From positions 30,425,753 to 30,489,752 of the forward strand of contig NC_080571.1 of NCBI RefSeq assembly GCF_030247185.1: a stretch of 64,000 nucleotides of DNA, read 5' to 3'. The DNA is from Malaya genurostris. Taxonomy: Eukaryota; Arthropoda; Insecta; Diptera; Culicidae. The position numbers and the translations under genes were made by a program. Below are positions 44,384 through 53,600 of the stretch, in pieces. Numbering within the stretch: position 1 is the first letter of the stretch; every line of letters starts with the position of its first letter. The notes under the pieces are model-generated. The model was given only the letters and a program-made list of their open reading frames with translations. It was not told the origin of the DNA and did no database searches.

Positions 44384-45150
44384 GAACTCTTTTTCAGAAT
44401 GATCCGAATTGAATTATAGAACTGAATACTGAACTTAAATTACGAACCTAACTTGAAGCACTTAATCCAGTTCCAAAATCTAGTTGCAGAATTCAAGTTC
44501 CGATTTCAATAGTTTGAAAATTCTGGTTCAGATCTAAAATTTTGTTCCAAAATCCAAAACTATAATTCATATCGTGAATTTTGTTTCGGAATACGGAATT
44601 TTTGTTTCAGCATGAGAATTTTGGATACGAATCCCGAACTCAAAGAGCCTGTTTTAATCCACCTAGTGGTGTAAAGATGCCTTTCTCATATCAGTCATAT
44701 TCTATTCAAAATATGTCTCTGCGATGCTTGAAAGAAGAGTTTTTTTTTTCATTAACAAGTATAACCTAAATTTCCGTTTGAGCTACAGAACCTACAGAAT
44801 GAAACAGTTCTCTGATCGGTTTGGCCACCCATGATAAAATGAAGAGATTGTCACTAATTGTAAGTACTTCCCACACTGAAACCTGAGAAGCGGTATAATT
44901 GAAGTCGGTTCGTATGACCATTAAAATGACGTACAAACTCTACTAGTTGTTATTCAAATTTGGATGATTTTATACGATTTTGACATTGTATTTCAAACGA
45001 CGGTGTTAATTTTTGTTGAATCCGAAGAATATACTTAATTTTTGGTAGGGACATAAGATCTTTCATTTGAACCTAAGATTGGAATTATCGATTCTGCCAT
45101 CTATAAGGAAAGAAAGTTAGATGTTTTTTTAGTATATGAATATTAGCTGC
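44384..45150. repeat. Degenerate repeat, then F1 copy 2
   Basis: 44384-44645 continues the GAATTC/GTTCAG-type repeat split by the LINE. 44645-45130 follows with TTTTAATCCACCTAGTGGTG and GCCTTTCTCATAT, an F1 copy lacking the normal end. Confidence 0.6.
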
Positions 45151-45231
45151 CGTCGTTACTCAAAAACCGGGAACATACTAATAATGACTTCAATAATGGA
45201 TAGGCCAATTTAAATTTTATTGGCATTAAAA

Positions 45232-46115
45232 ATGCCTTACTCCACTATACGGGGCCGGTTTCAAAAATAGTCGCGTAACATTCTTCTGTCATAATTTTGA
45301 ACGTTAATAACTCAGTCATTTGTTGATGAACTGATTTAATTTAACAAACAATCGATTCGGAAATTTTTAACTTAAACATGTACAGCAACGTCGTTTCAGT
45401 ATTTCAATAGCTTACTGTTGGAAAATGGGTAGAATCGACCTGTGTTCATCCACCAATCCCAGTTGTCCAAAATGGTGTCATTTTCTTGTTCGGCATAGGA
45501 GACTTTGCGTCATGCATAGAAACACCGCATCATTCTGCGTAGTTCGAAGAGGAAACTATAAATATATGCTGCAAAACATTTCTTTACCTAGTTGATGCTT
45601 GCCTGTGAATGAAACAAGTAGTTCGTCCAGTGAGGTGGTGACTGGACTGTATATGCGTTCGCTCGCTGAATTGTCGCTTTTACATTGTGTGTTGGTGCAA
45701 TTTTCCGCTGTCTGTGGCACACCGTGTTCGCTTAAGTATCTTATATATCATCCAGCTATTGAATAACCGAATCAGCGTGGTTACCAGTTCTGTTGAAATA
45801 TCCCATGTATTTAGCAAATTTTTGATCCATTTTTTGGCATTAATAATGCCTTACTCTTCACTGTACCAAGCTAGGTGTCAATTCAGAAAATGCGAAACTA
45901 ACCGCGTAACCTGTTTCTGTCATAATTTTGAACGCTTATAACTCAGTCATTTGTTGATGAATTTATATAATTTAACTACCAATCGATTCGGTAACATATA
46001 ACTAATTTTTTTTAGGTAACGTCGTTTAAGTAATTCAGTTGCATACCATTGAAAAGTTGGTTTCAATTGACCTATGTTTTCACGAGCCAATGAGTGACAA
46101 TTGTTCTGAGAGAAT
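45232..46115. repeat. Two F2 copies flanking a unique segment
   Basis: 45232-45470 and 45836-46115 both start with GGCATTAA.AATGCCTTACTC and share AACTCAGTCATTTGTTGATG. The 360 bp between include ACTATAAATATATGC (45555-45569), a TATA-like motif, and a block also found at 21690-21760. No coding seen. Confidence 0.6.
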
Positions 46116-46328
46116 CTAACTGTCAATTTGATCATTCGCAAAAAATCGAAACACTAAAAGTAGAGTAAGTTTGTAATTAGTCATTGTTTATTGCATCCAC
46201 CATCATCTTTATTTTTATATTTATTATCGATACCTTAGAATTATTTAATTTTCAATGTAATCGTGCTCGGTTATGTCTTACATACAACTTTTTAATTTTT
46301 GTTCAACTGGTCATGAATAGCCTCTGAT

Positions 46329-46772
46329 TTAAAAAAGTTGATTGCCGAGAATCTGTAAACTTTTTTCCCATAAGTATTGAGCAATTTGACGTCTCTGTAA
46401 CACAATCCGGAACATTTTAATTAAATTATCAGCGTTGTAGCCGTCAGAATTGTTCAAATAAAATTTGTGACCAGAAGCTTCTTCGCACTTAGAAAATAAA
46501 ATAATAAACAGTATCGATGGAGATGAAATTCTCCGTCTTCAAGATTGCCAGTTTATATAAACATTAATTAAAGCACACTGTCACTTGACCTTCACTCGAA
46601 AAAAATCTTCAAACAAAAAAATACAGTTGAACAAAATCATAAAAATCATATGACTTACATCAACCGGAACGTAGACGACAATATCTTCTAGTTCCCTGGC
46701 TTCTTTGCTGCCACTGGACCGGTAATCGGGAATATTGCGCTTGATATATAAAACTGAAAATATGATAAACAT
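46329..46772 (-). CDS. Small unrecognised spliced gene, last two exons
   Basis: Two exons join in frame on the minus strand: 46659-46753 (or from the ATG at 46772) encoding LYIKRNIPDYRSSGSKEARE then LEDIVVYVPVD, with a strong donor GAT|GTAAGT; and 46329-46487, acceptor TTTTCTAAG, encoding CEEASGHKFYLNNSDGYNAD then a helical tail rich in R, Q and L, ending NQLF and TAA. AATAAA signals follow on the same strand (46220-46225, 46208-46213, 46187-46192). I do not recognise the family. If the ATG at 46772 is used, the product is 90 aa with a hydrophobic start (MFIIFSVLYIK). The text TTTATCATATTTTCAG just before 46753 looks equally like an acceptor, and then a first exon lies upstream: ATGGCAGCTCCACCACAAGA at 47121 with donor CTG|GTAAGA is a candidate but its phase does not fit. 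It sits just downstream of Gs1l, same strand. Confidence 0.55.
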
Positions 46773-46967
46773 ATTTGTTTTGTACCGTAGCAACTAGCAT
46801 ACTTCGATTTGCTAGAGTGGCCAGATAATTTTTTTTTTAGCAGGTTTAAGCTGTCACAACGAAACAAAAGAATGGGCTAGGCCACCTTGTTAATTTGATG
46901 AGCCGAATAATAGCGATCTGAAACTTGTCGAATGCGATACACAAACTGACTCGTAGGCATAACAAGT

Positions 46968-46973
46968 TTTATT
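46968..46973 (-). promoter_or_regulatory. Candidate poly(A) signal for Gs1l
   Basis: AATAAA on the minus strand about 460 bp after the Gs1l stop codon, the first canonical signal I see downstream. Confidence 0.35.
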
Positions 46974-47434
46974 CGTCCGCATATTCCACTCTCACAGCAA
47001 GAAGTTCGATTGGCACCGTATCTAACAGTATTCCAGGCACCAAACTGTCAATCAGTTCACGTTAATTCGGTACACCGTCTTACCAGGGGTACAATACCAA
47101 GTCTTGTGGTGGAGCTGCCATCTTGGATATAGCCGACGAGACACGGCGTTCTATGTTTTGCAGTCCGCAGGCTAGACGCCTTTTTGAGTCACTCTTATCA
47201 AAGGCAACACAAGCTTTTAGCTGTCGTAAAGCAAACAGAAAAACTCCAACGACGATTTACGTTAAAATATATTTAAAACTATCTTCTCACAAACATTTGT
47301 ACAATAAGAAACGACAGTTAATCTGCTCTAAGCAACGGACAGAACATCGCTTCGTGTCAAGCTGGACATAGTGTATCGATTGGTCTAGTAATCCTATCGT
47401 TATCATTATCATTTCGATTTTCGATAACAGAGTC

Positions 47435-47611
47435 CTATTTGAAGGCAGGCAGTCCAAACTGTTCCGGTTGGAACTCTTCTAACGAGTTTAGCACCAAAGT
47501 CGCATGTTTTCGCTGATCTTCCGTTATTTTTGGATCGGGAACCATCACCACTTGCATACCGGCGGAAACACCTGCCGTCACGCCGTTAGGGGCATCCTCA
47601 AAGACAAGGCA
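47435..47611 (-). CDS. Gs1l: Gs1l exon 4 (last)
   Basis: 177 bp after acceptor CACTAG. Encodes CLVFEDAPNGVTAGVSAGMQ, VVMVPDPKITEDQRKHATLV, then LEEFQPEQFGLPAFK and TAG, with the motif IV acidic pair (ED). The ending FGLPAF(K) is the family C-terminus. Confidence 0.93.
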   Translation of the reverse strand, partial: CLVFEDAPNGVTAGVSAGMQVVMVPDPKITEDQRKHATLVLNSLEEFQPEQFGLPAFK

Positions 47612-50600
47612 CTAGTGTAGGAAGCAACAAAAAAATTACAACTTTGAATCAATCTACATGATGACAAAGGGCACTTACCTCTTCTGGTTTGGGCTTGCTC
47701 GGGAATCTGGAGGCGGCTACCAGGAAAATGTCCGGGGCAGGTTTTCCTTCTTTCACTTCAGGATCCGACGATCCCGTCACCTTGTGGTGAAACAGATCGA
47801 ACAGTTCTTGGTGGTTCTGAGTTTTAACCGCATAGGAATCGGCACTGGAACTGGTGGCCAACGCGATCGGAACGTTGTTCTGATGCAGATGGCGGATTAG
47901 ACGTTCGGCACCTGTCGAGTTTTATGAATGAGGATAAATTAGTCGGTTGGCAAAAGAATTAGCTCGTAGTAAACGGTGCAAATTCGGCAGCACAGAGAAA
48001 ATCAATTCTAAGCTAAGCTTCTATGGTTCTGTTATCACGCTATAGTACCTCCCAAAAGAGGGGCGCCGCCAAGATCCACTAGCTGTTTCTCGCGGAACTT
48101 TTTCAAAAATTCATCCACTGTACAGGACAGCTTCAGATCGTTCACTATGATCGAGACGGTTTTCTGTTCGGTCGTACCCAGGACCTTCAAGCGGGTTGCC
48201 CACGGATAGGTCGAGTTATACGATTTGACCAATTCCCCTAATATATTCTCGTAGATTTTCTCTGTATCTGTGAAAGAAGGTGAAAAAAGAAAAAAAAAAA
48301 AGGAAACCGATTAGCCGGGTTGGGTTCGGCGGTGTTCGTACCTGGCATCATTGCGCAGTGGGGCATCAACTCGTTGATTTTTGCGGTGGAAATCTCAATG
48401 TACTCCTCGGGAGTAATGGGCAGCTCGAGGGCTTCGACGATCGCAATGGCCGCCGGTTCCCGTTGCAGCCCCATCACCGATTGTTTGATTTCCCACGTGT
48501 AGATCTTTCCGTACGGATCGGCTATGGATTGCGTTACCTCCGTGTACAGCATCTCGGTGTCTGTCTCAGGCGAGGACAGTGGCGCGCAAATGTCGAACAT
48601 GAACATAATGGATGATGAAAGGGGTTACAGTTAATCGTCAGATTTTGATCGGTATCTGCTAGTGCACCCGAACCAACTACGTTGTCTACTTGTCTCTACA
48701 TTATTCTACTGAACTATAGCTACGAGAGGGCATGCAGCGTGCGGGAATCTAAGCTACCAAGACACTCCATTCTCAAGGGATCAGTGGAGACGAACGGTAC
48801 TTGGTTAGTTATTTCGTACAATGGAGCTGAAAGTGCATTGAAACTACCATTTCATTTGCATTCGCGAAGGCATCTGTTTATAGTAAAATTGATTTCAAAC
48901 AAATGGTTTGACAGCAGTTAGGGTGGAAACTGTGTTACACTCAAAATAATAATCATATTATAGTTACGTGAAAAGTTATGTGAATATTTTCCACCCTACT
49001 TTTCACGTAGGTTTTAATGGACTGGCATTTAAAAGCTGTTTAATGCATAATCCAGTAAAAGTTACGTGTTTCATAGGTAAAATGTAATGTACTGTTCATA
49101 TCACATTTATCTATCAGTTCATACCAAATTTAGATACCAGAAAATTACTATTTTATATATTGGTTGAAGTCAAAAGGGAGATTCCAGATTTTAGTATAAA
49201 TCTATGAAATGAAAAATGTCATGAAATATAAAATATTTATTTCAGAAAATTGTCATATAATTCCAATGGCTTAAAAAGCAACTAATAACGTCGTGGTATT
49301 TCAAATCGACAAGCTTCCAGAAATCGTTTAAGTTGTCACTGCCATCCAACCGAAGTCGAGATCCAAGAACTCCCACAACACTACCGATGCAGGTCGAAGT
49401 CGCATTACATGGTTCCGGTGTCTCTAGCTTCATACCGACGGCCTGTTTGAAGCATTCGGCAGGAGCGGGTAAACTTCCGGACTCACGCAGGCACTCGGTC
49501 CAGTTGAACACATGGAAACTTTCATACTTGAATGGTCCGGTCGATGGAGTAAAAAATTGTAATTAAATAACTTTTCTCGCAAATATTTACACTACTTACA
49601 CTTCGAGGGCCGCTGCTCGCCATTTTCAAAATCGAGTTTTTCACACTGGAAATTCACGTAGATTGTTTGACGTTTGGTCAATTCACGTAAACTTTATGTG
49701 ATGACTCTATTCATTTTAGGGGATGTTCGTATAACATTCATTTTCGTCACGTAAAATATTCAATTTGACATTTGAAACCATTCTACGTGATTTTTCAAGT
49801 GAATCGAACGTGAATTTTTATTTGAGTGTAGGTTTGCCATCAAGCTTAACGACATCATCATTCATAATATAAGATTCATCATAGCAGGCGCGAGTCACAT
49901 TGTAAACAATTCGGCTTTTTGGGGTGATTATTGTCAATCAAAAATTTCTCGTTAAAATTGTATGCCATGAATTACAAATTATTTGTTGAAGTTAACAGAG
50001 AAAACTGTTTCTGCCGTTTCTGCGTTTTCCAAAAATGGCTGCTCTCCCAAGATTGTAAGTAGAACCTTGAGGGTTGCATAAGACTCAGACTTATAAACCA
50101 AGTAAAAATATGTAGCACTCATTTCTAGAGATTTTTATAAAAAGTGTTATAATTATCATGTTTATGACAAACGACGACGCCTAAAATAACGTGTTTACTT
50201 GCGTTAATTGCTCCAGTTTTGAATTTTCTGTTTCAGAATTTAAACACTTAAACGAACTGCATGAAAAACATGTGTAAATCAAACCTTCTAAAAAGAAACT
50301 CTTTCAAATGCCGCGGATTGATGTTGCCTTTTACTTTTTCAAAACATCGTTTGCAAAAACGTTTATTAAAAATAATATTATTCTAACAACAATAGTCACA
50401 TTAAATTTGTGGTAATACATTCAGATATATTCATTCAAAATGTAACATATATGTTTGCCAAAATGAAAAGCGTAACCGTGCTTAGTCTCTTATAATGTCA
50501 ACTTTTAGTTAATTATCTTTATGTTGTCAATTATCTGTCAGCCGTTGGGTAAAACAACACAATTATGAAATGAAATTTAGTCTGAACAAGAAATAGTTTT

Positions 50601-53600
50601 TTTTTCCTAAAAAGTGTCCATCTTGCAATGTATGAACGGTTGGTGTGGAACATAATAACCAATCTTGATGCAAAATTTTATCGAAATCACAAATGGGTTT
50701 TTGTAAATCGATTTTAAATTCTAAAAGTCAACTTTTTTCAAGAGTAAAACATGGTAAGGATTTTTTTCCAACATGTTTATTCAACAATTTGACTGATTTT
50801 GTAAAAATCACTAGTACAACACATTTTTGTAGGATTCGTGATTTTTCAACAATAACGATTCGAAAAAAAAACTTGTTTAGAAAACTTTCAAAAGACAGTT
50901 TTTGTGACAAAGTCTACATGTCAAGAAAGTGTCACTCAAAGCTGAGAGGGTGCTCAACATTTGTTCGTGTTAGCGCGAAATTCGGCTTCGATTAACGATT
51001 CTCATTTTCGGAATACTTGCAGACATGGATCGGGCAATAAACTTGATCCATTTGAACGTTTACTTATGATACATTGTTGTGGTTCCTTGGTAAGTAGTCC
51101 GCAGCAACAATAACATAACTGTTCATAACTGTTTACATCTTTAGAACTTGAAAGTTCTTTGAAACTTTTCAAAATTTATCTGAAATCTTCTGAAATATCC
51201 GGAAATCTTTGGTTTGGTTTTGGAAATTTTCAAAATCAATTTCAGGAGAAGTTTGCAAAATCATTTCTTTCAAATTGATGTTTAAAAGACAATTCATTTT
51301 TTTTTTCAAATCCTTTTAAATATTCTGAAAACTTCTTTGAAACACTTCTAAAGCCTGCTGGGGTTTTTGGAAATCTCAAAAATCTCAAGATCTTCTAAAC
51401 TCTTCCGCTGGGATTTTCCAATACCTTCTAAAAGTTTCTTAGAAATTTTTAGGAATTATAGGTTTTTTTTTAATTTTCTGAAGTCTTCTGACATTAACTG
51501 CATTATTCGGGAATCTTCTAGATCATCCAATATATTCCTAAAATAAATGATTTTTTTTTGTAACTCTTTGCGTCTACAGATATTTTTGAAATCTTCCACA
51601 ACTATCTGCAGTCTTTTCAATGTTTCCTAAATTTCTGAATCATCTGAAATGCAGCGGTGATTGAAGGGCAGCTTGCTCAAATGTCGCATTTTAGGGAAGA
51701 ATAAATATAGAAAATAAACGGGTATTTTTGTATAACACAAATTTGATAGATAAAAATTACACCATTGGTTCGCTCAGATATCCATGAAACTTCGAGGACT
51801 TCTAGTCTAAGTCACAAAGATCCACTTGGCATGCTGTTTTTTACCGAAATACATATTGACTGTATTTTGAAAAGGGTTTTCGCTGAGTTTATTAAAATGA
51901 ATATAGCCGAAAAATCACAAATCTTACCGAACAAATTGTTGAAAAATATCTGAAATCTTGCGAAATATTCTAAAATTTTCTGAGCAGTTTCCAAATCTTC
52001 GGAAACTTTTAAAACCTTTCCAGACTTTCAGAAATTTTCTAACATCTTTTCAAATCATCCAAATCTTTAGTTTTTCTAAAATTTTATGAGATAATCTGAA
52101 ATCTTTGGAAATCAACTGAGACTCTCAGAGATGATCTATGCTGTTAATTCTCTGATTTATTCTGAAAAAAATCTTCTGAGATCTTCAAAATCTGAAATCT
52201 TCTGAACTTTTCTAGACCTCTAAAATCTTTTGAAATTTTCTGAAATACTCTGAAATTTTCTGGAATCTTTTGAAACTTTCTGACATCTTCTAAAATCTTC
52301 TGATCTTTTCTGAAGATCTCTGAAATCAAAAGATTTCAGAGGACTAGAGAAATCTTTTGAATTCTTCTAGAATTTCCAAAATCTTTTAAAATCTGAAATC
52401 TGGATTTTTTTGAAATCCTATGAAATCTTCTAAAATTTTCTGATATCTTCTAAAATCTTCTAGAATCTTCAGAAATTTTCTGAGATCTTCGAAAATCTTC
52501 TGATATTCCAGAATCTGAAATTTTCTAGTCCTCTGAAATCTTTAAACATCTCCTGGAATTTTCTGAAATTTTATAAAATCTTCTAATATCTTTCAAAATC
52601 TGGAACTTTTTAAATCCTCTGAAATCTTTTGAAATTTTCTGAAATCTTTTGAAATCTTCTGAAACTTTCTAAAATCTCCCGAAATTTTCTGAGATCTTCC
52701 AGAATCTGAGATTTTCTAGTTCTCTGAAATCTTTTGAAATCTTCTGGAAATATTTGAAATTTCTTTTGAAATTTCCTGAAATCCTCTGAAATCTTCTGGA
52801 ACCTTCTGAAATTTACGAAATTTTCTGACAACTGTAATTGTAATAGTGCTTCCTTCGGAATCAATTGTTGCACTGGAGTTCGCATTCGATTCGGAAGTCA
52901 TACTGAATTTCGAATGATATTTGATTCATTCATTCCGAATCGCTCAGATCCTGCTTTGAGGGCAGTTCGCACCGAACAAGTCGAAGCAGAAGCTTTGCTT
53001 TTAAGGAAATACATTCGTGGAAGACTATACGTCTATACGATATTGCATTGATTTAATTAAAACCGTGAGTAGATCTGCTGCTGGTTTTTTTTCTGTGCTG
53101 TCGTTAGTCCTGCCTCAGTGACTATAAAGACATCCCAGACATCAGCACCAGCGGAAGAGCTAATGGGAAGGTTTGCTTTGTTCGTCATTCGCATTGTATA
53201 AGTGGCAATTATAAATTGCCAATACTTAAGGGACGGGTAGGGTCTAACACTTTTGAAAAATCATTTATTATTTCCTTTTTATTTTCTTATAGTAAAACAT
53301 TTCAAGAATATTCTGTAAAATTTTCAAGCCTATTGGAACGAAACTCTGGAAGTTATGGACCTTTATCTATGGCTATCTCATTCTGCGAAGAAACAAGAGC
53401 TCGTCGCACAGGCTCAAGATTTCTACTTCGATTGACTTCAAAACTTGACAAAACATTCTTGAAATGTTTCATTATAATAAATTATAAAAGGAATAATATG
53501 ATTTTTTGAAAATTTTAGACCCTATGGGCTCACTGGAGTATTTAATTGTTACCATTAATTTTATAGACAAAAAAGTTTAAACGCATTTTTGTCGAAAGCA

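Larger units (their letters stand above)
48885..49870. repeat. TGTCGTTTTCGCTTGA-type MITE copy, split by another element
   Basis: GGTTTGACAGCAGTTAGGGT at 48905-48924 and the following bases match 59942-59961 of the intact copy at 59748-59999. The sequence resumes at 49829 with TAGGTTTGCCATCAAGC. The left end of this copy is not clear. Confidence 0.7.

Noticed and set aside
48049..48267. Exon 2B as part of a separate neighbouring gene or pseudogene
   Set aside because: It has no initiator, no own first or last exons, intact splice sites, and phases identical to exon 2A; alternative use within Gs1l explains it better.
49242..49511. MBT-like open frame as a functional gene
   Set aside because: It lies within transposon ends, lacks the conserved segment before GMKLE, has lost a splice acceptor and runs into non-homologous sequence after KLVD.
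52610..52901. Repeated FQKISED-type proteins on the minus strand
   Set aside because: They are translations of the 11-bp minisatellite, whose period makes long open frames by chance.
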